Origin: Pollenia angustigena
Taxonomy: Eukaryota > Arthropoda > Insecta > Diptera > Polleniidae
Direction of reading: 5' to 3'
Length of the DNA stretch: 64,000 nucleotides
NCBI GenBank assembly: GCA_930367215.1
Contig: OV884059.1
Span: 248,991,803-249,055,802, forward strand
In this document: one piece after another, positions 10,758 to 22,158 of the stretch
Layout: each line of letters starts with the position of its first letter
Numbering within the stretch: position 1 is the stretch's first letter
Program-made: the position numbers and the translations under genes
Notes under the pieces: generated by a model
The model's input: the letters and a program-made list of their open reading frames with translations, nothing else
Database searches by the model: none
What the model was told of the DNA's origin: nothing

Positions 10758-11812
10758 AATGTCTGGTTTAAAATCTTAAACAGTGCCTTAGAGGGGGTTG
10801 TTCTAATGGCACCTGTTACCGCTATCGCAACCATTCTCATTGTACGTTCAAACCTAATTTGATGACTCTTCACCTCGAGTGCCGGCCACCAAACAGCTGC
10901 CCCGTAGAATAGAATGGGTTTAATGACACATTTGTATAGCCAATATACATTTCTCGGGTTAATTCCCCAGTTTAGGCCAATGGCCCCTTTGCAGCAATAT
11001 AATGCAGTTGCCGCCTTATTAGTCCTGGAAATGTTGTTCATCCTCCAGTTCAGTTTGCTGTCCAATATTAGCCCAAGATACTTGGCGCTGTCAGACAGTT
11101 CCAGCGAGATCCCCTTTATCCTCGGGGTATCAAATTCGGGAATTTTGTATCTCCTTGTGAAAAGTACCAGTTCCGTTTTGGAAGGATTTACATCCAGTCC
11201 ACATCCCTGGCACCATTTTGTTAGGACGTCCAATGCGGACTCCATTAGTTCAGACAATAGTCTGGGATCTTTACCCAGAGCCACAACTGCAACGTCATCC
11301 GCATAAGCAACCGTTCTGCAGCACGTCCTTTCCATGGCCCTGAGTAGGGTATTCATATTCAGATTCCAAAGTAATGGTGAGAGTACACCGCCTTGCGGCG
11401 TGCCCCTAGTCGCAACCTTGGAGATGTTCGAGGCGCCCAAGTTGGATTCAATACGCCTGAAGTACAGGATACTGCTGACAAATTGAATAATCGCCGGGTC
11501 GATTTCCAAATGTCTCATTGCGTTAATAACCGATTCAGGTCCAACGTTGTTGAAAGCGCCCTCAATATCTAGGAATGCAACTAAGGCAAATTCCTTGTAG
11601 TGCAGGGATCTCTCTATGTGGCCCACCAATGAGTGAAGCGCAGTGTCCGTGGACCTTCCCTTCATGTAGGCGTGTTGAGCCAGTGACAAGGAATTGTGTC
11701 CTAACGATGATCTAATATGAATATCCAAAATCCTCTCCAGTGTTTTCAGTAGAAAGGAGGATAGACTAATTGGTCTAAAGTCCTTAGCCATAGTGTGAGA
11801 TGTCTTCCCACT
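10742..11812 (-). pseudogene. LINE reverse transcriptase (R1/LOA/I type)
   Basis: Encodes an RT from KDFRPISLSSFLLKTLERI through AQHAYMKGRSTDTALHSL, motif A (FLDIEGAFNNV), RGTPQGGVLSPLLWNL and the catalytic AYADDVAVVA, to the thumb (YLGLILDSKLNWR) and the ALFKILN segment. DIEGAFNN and GTPQGGVLSPLLWNL are typical of the R1/LOA group. The open frame continues to 11872, but its first ~20 codons are antisense of the Gypsy integrase and not part of the LINE. Confidence 0.88.
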
Positions 11813-12284
11813 CTTGGGGGAGAATCTTAGTAGAATCGAACTGTCATTACGATCAACGATACACGCTTCCACAGGAGTTACGCCGTATTTTGCTCTTACA
11901 GGTTACAATATGATCACTCACGCCGACGCATATAAAATCCTTAAAAAGTTACAGGCAATAGAAGATGGTGAAACGCTATTACTGCCTAAACAAGACCAGA
12001 TACAAATTATACATGATAAAATAAAGAATAATGTGCACAAAGCTTATGAAAGAAACGTGAAGTCATACAACAAAAGGAGCAAGGATGTATCATTTAAAGA
12101 GGGGTAGGAAGTGTACCGCAAAAACTTTGTACAAAGCAACTTTGCAAAAGGGATTAATGCAAAACTCTGTAAGCCTTGGTTAAAATGCCGCATAAGAAAA
12201 AAGGTTGGAATCAGTCAATACGATGTAGAGAATTTAAAAGGACAACTCATCGGAGACGTACATGCACAACATTTAAAGCAGTAG
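11813..12284 (+). pseudogene. pol: Gypsy copy A pol: integrase C-terminal part
   Basis: Closely matches the end of the integrase of element C: NLSRIE, then TPYFALTGYNMITHADAY and, after a stop, VYRKNFVQS and a QHLKQ end. A TAG at 12105-12107 interrupts the frame; the same frame then continues to the natural stop at 12282-12284. The catalytic core and everything before it is missing, cut off by the LINE at 10496-11812. So this is the tail of a copy whose body lies left of the nested insertions or is lost. Confidence 0.87.
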
Positions 12285-14330
12285 TTAAATAATTTAAACT
12301 TTATAACCATGACATGTTATCGTAGCAAACAAAAATTTCATAGGCTTGAACTTAATGCTGCTTAGTAAAAAAAAAGTTTTGAAGGATTTGGGTAAAATTT
12401 TAATGGACTAACTAAAAGAGTGAAAAAAAAAACAAATTTCATACCTTGAAACCTCTCCTAACGGAATCTTGCTTCATCCATTCAGAATTCTTACTGAATG
12501 AAAGGCATTCAGCCTCGAATGATACAGTTGAAAACATAGCTGTTCAACAGAAATAGGACAAAAATAAAAATATTGTTTTTTATTTCAAATTGATTGGTAA
12601 CAAAAAAAAAAAATAAAAACAATTCAAATTAACAGGTTTTCAGTGAAATATTGAGATCAAGGCGAATTTACACAATGTGAACTTATCTTGCTACGTAGGC
12701 AACAGCTGATTACTAACCTTGTCAAAATGGTTTACCGTCCTGTTGGTTCTGGGGAATCTTAAATTTTTCGATTAAAATTGTGAAATTGTGAGAGATCAAG
12801 GCGAATTCATACAAGGTGGTCTTATTTTGAAAACGTTTTACAACACTGTAAAGGATTTTAACGTTGTGTCAAAAATTCAAACAAATATTTGATTTAGTTT
12901 TTATACTAAATTGTGTTTTTTTTAAATGTTATGACTTAAAAAAGTTTTAAATTTCACAATTTTAATCGAAAAATATAGAATTTAGTTAAGATTGCCCAGA
13001 ACCAACAGGACGGTAAACCATTTTGACACAAGGTTAGTAATCAGCTGTTGCCTACGTAGCAAGATAAGTTCACCTTGTGTAAATTCGCCTTGATTGATAT
13101 AGTTTCATTATTTTAGAACAAACAAAATTGTCAATACTTTGTTAGTTTGATTTACATTTCATTAAGTAAATGTTTTTCTTTAAAAAAAAAAAATAAAACC
13201 AGAGTCCTCATATTTGATTGGAAAATTTTTAAATAGAAATCATTGCAAGATGATTGGAGGCTGAAATTTATAAATTATAAAAGTTAAATACAAATACATT
13301 TCAAAATTGTTTCCTGTTATGAATAGAAAATCCTCTGAATTATTTGAATATTTTTAGAGTATTATAAGCTCTATATATATGATTTCGTTCTAAAAACAAT
13401 TTTCAAAATGTAGACTTAAATTTTCATAAAAAATAAAATTTTATAAGATGTCCACACTTTCCTTTCACCGAGTTAAAAGTTTTGTAAGTTTACCTTAAAA
13501 ATAAAAACGAAAATGTACCATATTCGATACAACATGATTAAAAGCAAAAATCGATTTTCACTTATAAGCAATAATACGTAGCTCAATTTAAAATCTTTTT
13601 TTTAATATCCTACATAAACATATTCACACTGTACGACCATGGCTTTGATAATATCATATTTGACGAGCATGAGGGATGAATTAACTATCCGAATATTACT
13701 TATGAGTTTTTTTTTTTTTGTAATTCTCTTACCGATACGGAAAATGGGAAGGGGAGTCCAGAGTATAATTCGTCATAGAAATTCTGGGTAGTGATGTGTG
13801 AATACCTGTTAAAGATTTAAGGGAATGTATAAATGTTGAAACTTGAGAGAACTTAACGGAGTGATTTATTAATTTTTCACAATACCTCGGGTACCTGTGC
13901 CCTACATCTAAGAGACAATAATGTTTTACATTTAAGGGACTGGTGAACATTGCTTAACGTCGACAAGACTCACCACAGAGTTCGCTCAGATTCCGCTCCA
14001 ACATTGGCGGCAAACAAAATATAGTTCACAACAACTTGACATGTACATATTATATATGACTTGGTGGCACTAAAACTATCAAATAGCATTTTTTTACAAT
14101 TCGGTTTATTACCTAGCAACTGCTGTTAGCCTTTCGTGTATTTTCTCTGACAACCTAGAAATACCAGAAACAAAGTTTACTCTGGCAAACTTTAAATTCA
14201 AGGTCACAGTATACTCAGCTTGTTTTTTTTGTTTATCAAAATAAAGGGCAATTGTGTCACAAACGTACCCGAACTTCGTTTAGTTCCCTACTTTTGATCA
14301 CTCCACAGGCTTCGAGACAAAAGCAGGCTT
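12285..14330 (+). other. 3' untranslated part of Gypsy copy A
   Basis: Two kilobases of AT-rich DNA between the end of pol and the LTR start, comparable in place to 36926-39266 of element C. It holds the foldback element at 12656-13094. The last ~115 bp (14215-14330) match 22352-22487 almost exactly and end with a purine-rich stretch GAGACAAAAGCAGG before the LTR. No coding region is supported. Confidence 0.65.
12656..13094. mobile_element. Foldback/MITE-like element, ~150-bp inverted repeats
   Basis: Left arm begins ATCAAGGCGAATTTACACAA; the right arm is its reverse complement with few mismatches over roughly 140-150 bp, sharing for example the blocks CTACGTAGGCAACAGCTGAT and TTTACCGTCCTGTTGGTTCT. 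No coding capacity. TTGA occurs at both outer edges and may be the target duplication. A degraded relative may lie near 49560-49600. Confidence 0.8.
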
Positions 14331-15082
14331 TGTGACGGTGACGTCGGTCCCTGGGACCACACACCCGTATACCCAATTGCATCTGCTGTGTTCCTGCTCA
14401 TCACGGAAACAAGTTGACACTGCTAGTACACTCGGAACTTCCCACAGTCGTGAACATATCCGTTGTGTTAAATTGGAACACAATTTGAGGCGAAAAATGT
14501 ACTTTTTTTTAAAGAAGGAAATTGTAAAAGTTCGCTTAGTTTGTTTGTTTACGTTTTTTCTATTATTGACTTATGTGTTTCGTTTGTTTATGTCCCTTGT
14601 TTCGTTGTGTATTTTATTCGTACTGTCAGCTGGTAATATACTATTTCTGACGTATAGGGGGCAGCAGCATTTTTAGATACTTTAGAAGGGCAATTCACAA
14701 TGACAAACTTGACCAAACAAATCATGGAATGACCTTGCAGTGTCATTGAAAAGTTGTTGAAATTAAAGAAAAAAACCTGAAGGGAGTGGGGATAATGATC
14801 GTGCCCTTTGGCCTCTATGCGCACTTTCCAAGTACACGTAAATCATTTCAAGATTAATCAGCAAAGTGTGTGCTTGCCCTTGACAACAAAATAAAAGTGT
14901 AAACAAATAATTAGTATTGTGGTTATTTTGTTGAACTATTTATGGGTTTTAATCCAAATTTTTAATATTTTTAATTAGGCTTAAGTTCATGAAATTTAAT
15001 TTTCATTAAATTATTTTTATGAAGAAAGGAATTTTACAACATGAAAATTAATTAAAATTATTATTGATAATCTTTCATTCTT

Positions 15083-15165
15083 GACGTGGCTCGGGCTCGA
15101 ACCCTGGCCGGCAGGTTCCCATGACATGTTTCGATCGCAACCACTCGATCTCCTCAGATGGATTT
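15083..15165 (-). ncRNA. tRNA-derived SINE-like head
   Basis: On the minus strand an A-box-like AGATCGAGTGGTTGCGATC is followed about 45 bases later by a B-box-like GGGTTCGAGCCC, the spacing of an RNA polymerase III tRNA promoter. The fold is too poor for a working tRNA, so it is read as a SINE head. Identical segments lie at 15643-15725, 22881-22963 and 23441-23523. Confidence 0.55.
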
Positions 15166-15642
15166 GCCGTCTTACACTCGCAGCCATCGACGACTGCTGA
15201 CGTCAGTAGTCAAACATCAATCCTTAAACCAAATTGTATTTAAACATTTGGTAGATCGAAATTTGCTTTCCTGAATGATTATCCATTTTAATTGATTTTA
15301 CATGTTTTTTCCTTACTTCTGTTTTTTCGTACTTTTGACAAGAATTTTTCTTGAAGTCCAAGTACATTTTTTGTTTTTTCATTTTGTCTTTCTCTTTTCT
15401 GTTGACCTTTTTCAGCACAACTTGAAGGACAAATGTACACATAGAGCTCGTGCCTTAGCTTTAACAATAATTAGTATTGTGGTTATTTTGTTGAACTATT
15501 TATGGTTTTTAATCCAAATTTTTAATATTTTTAATTAGGCTTAAGTTCATGAAATATAATTTTCATTAAATTATTTTTATGAAGAAAGAAATTTTACAAC
15601 ATGAAAATTAATTAAAATTGTTATTGATAATCTTTCATTCTT

Positions 15643-15725
15643 GACGTGGCTCGGGCTCGAACCCTGGCCGGCAGGTTACCATGACATGTTTCGATCGCAA
15701 CCACTCGATCTCCTCAGATGGATTT
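15643..15725 (-). ncRNA. tRNA-derived SINE-like head (second tandem unit)
   Basis: Same A-box and B-box arrangement as 15083-15165, 560 bp downstream, with only a couple of substitutions. Confidence 0.55.
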
Positions 15726-17292
15726 GCCGTCTTACACTCGTAGCCATCGACGACTGCTGACGTCAATAGTCAAACATCAATCCTTAAACCAAATTGTATT
15801 TAAACATTTGGTAGATCGAAATTTGCTTTCCTGAATGATTATCCATTTTAATTGATATTACATGTTTTTTCCTTACTTCTGTTTTTTCGTACTTTTGTCA
15901 AGAATTTTTCTTGAAGTCCAAGTACATTTTTTGTTTTTTCATTTTGTCTTTCTCTTTTCTGTTGACCTTTTTCAGCACAACTTGAAGGACAAATGTACAC
16001 ATAGAGCTCGTGTAAAAAAATAAGATAAAATAGAAAGAATAAAGAACTTGCTTTAACAATCATAAGCCTAATAACAGCTTCATTTTAAATTCGGCGTGAA
16101 ACTAAAACAATTTTTTTTTTGGAAATTAAACTTATCGGAGAAAAAGTTATAAATTTAATTTGGCTATCAAGGTAAGGAATAAATTGAAATTTACCATGAA
16201 TTCCAAATTCTCCTCGTTCTGATGCCCAATAGTATATGTTTTTTTACAGTTTTTATACAATAGCGCCACACTTTTTTTAAATATAGTTATTTTAAAAATT
16301 ATGTATATCTAAAAAAAATTGTATTAAAGTTATTGTATAAATTCGTAAAGAACATATCAAAAATAAAAGGAAGTGATATTTATTAACTTTTGCTTCCTGT
16401 TAAGGTAGTCACCGACTTCCCAAAGCCACCTGGTATTGACATTCTGAACTGATCGGAGCATATCAGGGACAACACCAACGGGAGTTCGTCTTGAATTCGC
16501 CCTAAAAGAACGGCCAAGACTGGGAAGAGTATAAAAAACCAAGGTTGGGAATACGTTTTTTTTAATCTTGCATAATACATTACCACTTCTACTGCTGTAT
16601 AATAAAAACTGGGGTATATGCATATGACCTTGATGACAAAGTGACTTTGATGCGCGACCCTTGAATGTCATACTCGATAACCTTCAAGACGGGTCAAAGA
16701 GAAACGTGTTCGGGAAAATCATTGTTATTTATTAATATTTTTGCTACTATTAACAAGAAAAAAAAACTAAAATCTTTAGAGGTATACATTAGGCTGGTTC
16801 CTATATGGCACTTTTTTTTTTGCATTTTAATGTGGGCCAACCGGAATATATATTAAGTACAGTGAAAAAATAACACATGATTTTTTTTAAATTTTTTTAA
16901 TAAGAGCGACCCCTGACGCTACCATCCCTTAAACTTTGGCGTTTTTGAAAAAACTTGCTGCCTTTATATATTCTTCCATTTGGGTGTGTATTAGGGTATT
17001 CATTCGGTTAACCGTTAATCGTTTCACCATTTAACTACTATCCGATTAACTGATCGGTTAATTTAAAACGTCAACTGCAAAGCAACTCGCTTTTTAAATA
17101 TATTCACAATGCAACCATGTAGAATTTTACAATGTTATCTGTACAAAAGATCACCAAAAAAGTTACCAAAGTGCACCAAACAAGTTGTGTTTTGAAATAT
17201 TTTTCATACAATATATTTTTTTCTAGAAATACATCCTTAAAATACAGTACAAAAACAGAAATTAGGGATTTCAGAAATAAATTTTTTGCAGA

Positions 17293-17535
17293 ATGTTCGG
17301 TCCCGAGCTTCGTCAGGATGAGTTAAATGACAAAAATTTACGGAAACAATTAGAAGTGTTAAACTTTTTAAAAAACTATAGCAGGATAATGGAAGATTTT
17401 ATATGTTTGGAGAAATCCAGGAAAATTATTGAGAAATTAGATAATCTGTATTATGGGTTGCTTTCGATTTCTCAACATCTACGAAAAGTGAGAGAATTTT
17501 GTCCAAGTCAAGATTTATCAAAACATAAAAGCTAA
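17293..17535 (+). CDS. Unidentified 80-codon frame in the LTR extension
   Basis: The predicted peptide has ordinary amino-acid composition, charged and leucine-rich with likely helices (LRKQLEVLNFLKNY, EKLDNLYYGLLSISQHLRKV), unlike the low-complexity frames around it. Directly upstream is a polypyrimidine-rich TTTTTTGCAG that looks like a 3' splice site, and an AATAAA lies about 65 bp after the stop. In the copy before LTR2 a 30-bp deletion removes the start region but leaves the rest open. It could be a captured gene fragment or chance. The family was not recognised. Confidence 0.3.
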   Translation: MFGPELRQDELNDKNLRKQLEVLNFLKNYSRIMEDFICLEKSRKIIEKLDNLYYGLLSISQHLRKVREFCPSQDLSKHKS

Positions 17536-19149
17536 TTAATTTTTCTAAAACATTATTTTATAATATCTCTCCTTAAACTGTTGAAATAATTAATAAAATG
17601 ATTTCACAGTTAATTTTTTTTTTATAAATATATTATGTGACGGACACTGTTGTTTTTTTATCTTGGCGTTTTTTTTATTAAAACATCACTTAGATATACC
17701 CATCTCTGAGTGTCATCACAATTTAAATGAAAATAAATACAACCCTACCACGTACAGAAAAATACCACTCTACCACGGCGAATTGACTACAACGACAAAG
17801 TTTTGTAGACATGGCGTGGGGATACACAATTTTATAGTAAAAGTTCATTCGACAAGTGCCAGTGAAAAGTGTTTGTTCGGTAAAGTGTTCTTGGTTTTTT
17901 TTTTAAATACAGTTTTTTTTTCAACAACCGTTTTTAAATGGAAAAAAAATTAATGGAAACGTGGTTGTGAAAAAAACCAAAAAGCTAAACGACGGTAATG
18001 GAATGCAGCAACAGTGAAAAACGTTTCATAAAATATTAAAAGGTAAAGTTAAAATCAAATTATACAAAAACACAAGAAAAAAAATGTTAAATTATAATTA
18101 ATATCACACAATAGAAAAGGAGATCGTATCGTTAAATAAACGTGGATGGAATTGCCGGTCGATGGAGTAATTTGAGGTTGAACATCACATCACCCACCCA
18201 TTCAGTATTCCGTATGTCTAAAAAAAAATAGGAAATAGGGATACTTAGTTGGTCCTTTTTTTCGAATCTATAGCCTTGGTGCCATAACCAACACGTTGTC
18301 ACCAAAATACCGTAACTGTCTCACCACGTGTATTGAATTTACGTGGGCGGCAAAAGACAGTTACGTCATAATCGTGACTACAATAGAGGGAACATTCCAG
18401 CAATTACCTATAAGCAGGCATATTTTAAAGGAAGCTACACCAACAAGCAATACCATCCCATACCAAAGGAAGAAAAAAAACAGCTACACCATTACCCGTA
18501 CCAGGCAACCATACCAACACATACCAACCATCACCAGCAATACCATAATATACCGGAAAGGAAATAACAGCTAAAATACCTCCGATACTTACCACCTATA
18601 GGCACTCATGACCAACACATATCAACCATAACAACAAATACCACTCAACAACCAAGAACATAATTTCTACCGAAAAAAAAGAAATTTATAACAACGAAGA
18701 AAAAAAGAAGAAGTCCGACAACAGCCGTGTCGAATTTTTTTTGCCACATACAGTCCGTCTGGAGTCAGCCTTTGAACATCAACAGTCAGCCAAACAGACA
18801 ACAGTCATCAGCCATCCCATCTACCATCAGCCCATACCAACCCAAGTAATCAAGTGAGTTAAACGAAAAGAAATCCGGACCACCAGGTAAATCATTCCAA
18901 CAACAAAACGCAATTAGAAAAAAAAACACCTGTTTTGAGGCCGAGAGGACATGGCCATAACCGCGTATGTAATTCATTAAGTCGCTTATTGCGAAAATAA
19001 TTGTATTTTTTTTATATACATATAAACTATTGTTTATATGTCAACTTGTTTCTATTGTTGGATGTCGAATCAAATACCGAAACCAGATCGGAATTGTGAA
19101 TATTTAGAATAAACAGAATTTTTAGTAAGAATTTAAAAAAATTTTCAAT

Positions 19150-20640
19150 GCAAATACAATTTCTAATTATTAAATAAATTCATAAACTTAATTAAGTTTC
19201 AGTATACAAAACTAAGATTAGGTACGGTAATTTAATTACGATTGGAATACTAAAGTTAAATTTTTGGGCGTGAATTAAAATCTTCAAACTAGATACAATT
19301 TCTAATTACTAAACAAATTCGTGATTTAAATTCAAAAACTAGATTAAGTTTTAGTATACCCACTAAAGTAAGATGCTGTAAATAAATTACAATAACACTA
19401 CTTAAACCGGTTTTTAGTATGAATCCAAATCGTCAATTTAAATACAATTTTAAACATCTGAGCCAATACGCAAGTTAAAATTCATAAACTTAATCCAGTT
19501 CGGGTATACAAACTGACGTTAGATACTGTAACTTCGTAACGATTGGAATGCTTAAACTGGATTTGTGGTATGAGTTTAAATCTTTAAATTAAATACAATT
19601 TTAGATACCTTGATCAATTTCATAATTTAAATTTATTTATTGAAGTAAGTTTAAGTATACAGACTAACGTTACATACTGTAACATAGTAACGATTAGAAT
19701 ACCTAAACTAAACATATAGTATTAATTTGAATCTTCAATAAATATCGTTTCAAATTACTTAACCAATTTCCTGATTTGGATTCATTAACTGAAATAAGTT
19801 TAAGTATACGGACTTAAGTTAGATACTGTAACAAAGTTACAATTAGAAAAATCAAACTTGCATTTCAGTATGAATTTAAATCTTTCAACTAAATACAAAT
19901 TTTTAGATACAACCCCTTTCGTAATTTAAGTTCACAAACAAAAATAAGTTTGAGTATACAACCTAGTGGTAGATACTGTAACGTAATTGCCATTGGAATA
20001 TGTAAACCGGATATCTGGTACGCATTTAGATTTTTCAAACTAAATACAATATATAATTACCAAACCAATTTATATTCAAATACTAAATCAAGTTTGAGTA
20101 TACCAACTAAGGTTAGATACTGTAACATGGTTACAATTAGAAAGCTTAAACTTGAATTTTAATCATGAATTTAATTCATTCAACTCAATACAATTTTCAA
20201 TACATAACCGATTTCGGAATATAAATTAATAAACTAAAGTAGGTTTTAGTATACCAACCAAAGTAAGATACTGTAGATACATTACCGTAACACTACGTAA
20301 ACTGGATTTTTAGCATGAATTTGAATCGTCAATCTAAAAATAATTTTAAATAGCTGAACCAATTCGTGATTTAAATTCATAAACTTAAATAAGTTTAGGT
20401 ATACAAACTAAAGTTGGATACTGTTACTTAATTACGACTAGAAAACTTAAACCAGATTTTTAGTATGGATTTGAATCTTTCAAGCAACTACAATTTGTGA
20501 ATATACTCGTAATATAAGTTCATGGATAAAATTGAGTTTAGGTATACATACTTATGTTGGATACTGTAATTTAATTACGATTATAATTCATATACTACGT
20601 TTTTAGTATGAATTTACATGGTCAAACCAAATATGAACTT
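19150..20640 (+). repeat. Ten degenerate ~150-bp tandem units in LTR1
   Basis: The motif AGTATAC...TTAGATACTGTAAC recurs at about 19222, 19371, 19524, 19672, 19821, 19971, 20115, 20267, 20416 and 20559, a spacing of 143-153 bp. Each unit also has an ATTCATAAACT-like block and a TTAGTATGAATTTAAATC-like block. Confidence 0.88.
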
Positions 20641-20794
20641 GAATACCCGGATAAAGAGTTTCATAGATACAGAATAGAATAACTAAATAGGGTAACTAAT
20701 AAACAAATACTTATATAAATAATTTAATCAACAAAGGATTAAATGGACAAATTATATAAATAAATAAATAATTTAACAAATAAATACTAAATTA

Positions 20795-20960
20795 GTAGTT
20801 AGTACTAACCGAATAAGTAGTAATTAATAACCGAATAAGTAGTAAGTACTAACCGAATAAGTAGTAAGTACTAACCGAATAAGTAGTAAGTACTAACCGA
20901 ATAAGTAGTGTAATTAATAACAGAATAAATAGTCATTAATAATCGAATGAATAGGTAGTG
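20795..20960 (+). repeat. 21-22-bp tandem repeat in LTR1
   Basis: About seven copies of a unit like AGTACTAACCGAATAAGTAGTA, some shortened. The copy number differs slightly between LTR1, LTR2 (28699-28864) and LTR3 (42748-42910). Confidence 0.88.
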
Positions 20961-21181
20961 CTGTCCAAGTAAATGAATAAAACCAATTTGGATTTTGTTG
21001 CTTTAATTGTTTTTTTAAGTTAAATTTGAATTTGATTAAACCAATTCAATTTGAATTCAGGGTTTTAAGGGCAATTTGACAATTAACTCATTTTTCCGGC
21101 TCATTCCAGTTTTAAAATTTTAATTTGCGAACCTGACAAAATTTAAATATTTAGACTTGAAATGAAAATTCTAAACGTAAC

Positions 21182-21218
<37 letters not shown>

Positions 21219-22158
21219 TGAGCTAATCTTACGGGCTTATTCTGGAATTAGAAAAATTTTAATTTCTGAACTTCGTAAACTTTAAATATTTTTCTGAATT
21301 CTAAACAGAGTTGCCATTGAAATATTTTTTAAATCCTTTTTATTATTAATATTTCTTTTCAATTATTGTTTTTTCGATTGATGAATTAACTAAAACGGGG
21401 TTGTCATACATTATTAAAAATCTTTCGATACAATATTTTATTGTTAGAATTGCCATTTAGTATTGAAAGGCAAATAATCGTGTATTGCTAAACTTTTTTT
21501 TTACTACTAATTATTTTTCTTCTAAATTGTAAATTAAGTATAGAAACAGTATTGTTGTTAAATAATATATTTTCTTTATTAATTATTATTAATAAGATGT
21601 TTATTATAATATTAATTGAAAATTAAATAGAATAGATATATACGAAAATAAAACATTTTTTGTACACTTTTTTTTTTGGTATTCTAGAAAACAAATGACA
21701 ATGTTTTAATTGATTCAGTATTTGGTTGAAAGATAACTGGCGTATGGCGAAATGGTGAGTAACTTTTGGGGCATTACTCCCAAACATTTTTACAGGCAAT
21801 GAGTAGTGCCACGGATGACAGTAAAATGTCATATGGGGTGGGCAGCCTGTCCAGGACGTGAACATCTGGTCCTGAAGACACGAGTTCGGTCATGTCAAAA
21901 TCAGCGAAAATTTTTCTTATCATCAATCGACGGTCGTTTTTGTTAATGTTCTTTGTTTTATATCGCTTCGGTTTTTCATCTACATCTTTCGTTTTTGGCA
22001 CGAATTAAGTTGTGTATGTGTGAGTAGATGGACGCGAACCCCCCATTTCCGGCGAGCTTCAGCCTAAACACCAGCGTGCCATTGTCCATCGCGAAGCGAA
22101 GTTGAGAGTTTGATTCGGGTCAGACATTGCTCACTAAAATTTTCCCTCACGTAAATCA

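Larger units (their letters stand above)
10496..11812 (-). mobile_element. Truncated LINE of R1/LOA/I type
   Basis: Minus-strand non-LTR element fragment of 1.3 kb. Its 3' side stops exactly at the 5' LTR of Gypsy D (10495), so D probably inserted into it. Its 5' side meets the integrase sequence of Gypsy copy A at about 11812, so it probably inserted in A. GC content is visibly higher than in its neighbours. The endonuclease and the true 3' end are missing. Confidence 0.82.
14907..16012 (+). repeat. Tandem duplication, two ~560-bp units
   Basis: Unit 1 is 14907-15466 and unit 2 is 15467-16012, starting AATAATTAGTATTGTGGTTA and ending near GAGCTCGTG. The units are nearly identical. Each contains one tRNA-like segment on the minus strand. 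The pair recurs before LTR2 at 22705-23810. Confidence 0.9.
14331..17635 (+). repeat. 3.3-kb 5' extension of LTR1
   Basis: Starts TGTGACGGTGACG right after the purine-rich end of the internal region and stops where a second TGTGACGG begins the LTR core (17636). From 14686 on it is matched by 22488-25515 in front of LTR2; the first ~355 bp are missing there. LTR3 lacks the whole segment. It contains a 560-bp tandem duplication with tRNA-like heads, a TTAACCG-rich patch near 17000 and a short gene-like frame at 17293. It may be an insertion with an 8-bp target duplication (TGTGACGG) just inside the LTR. Confidence 0.7.
17636..22158 (+). repeat. LTR1 core of the long-LTR Gypsy family
   Basis: Starts TGTGACGGACACTG and ends CACGTAAATCA, eight bases before a tRNA-Lys primer binding site. 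Nearly identical to 25516-30065 and 39267-43954. It serves as 3' LTR of truncated copy A and 5' LTR of remnant B. Contents in order: threonine/tyrosine-rich short frames near 18300-18570, ten ~150-bp tandem units, a 22-bp tandem repeat, an A-run at about 21184-21215, and a conserved 3' part. Short open frames in it are not supported as genes. Confidence 0.88.

Noticed and set aside
10914..11306. 130-codon plus-strand frame
   Set aside because: Antisense of the LINE reverse transcriptase.
15083..15165. True tRNA gene
   Set aside because: Boxes are present but arms do not pair well and the copy is part of a repeat; called a SINE-like head.
14331..17643. The 3.3-kb block as a classic hAT element
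   Set aside because: An 8-bp flank would fit, but its ends (TGACGTCGG and AAATATATTA) are not inverted repeats and no transposase is seen.
19150..20640. Possible CRISPR-like array
   Set aside because: Units are degenerate, with no short exact repeats and unique spacers; the setting is a eukaryotic LTR.
21623..22001. Short minus-strand frames at the LTR ends
   Set aside because: Repeat with each LTR copy, no domain content, and lie in the conserved LTR 3' part.
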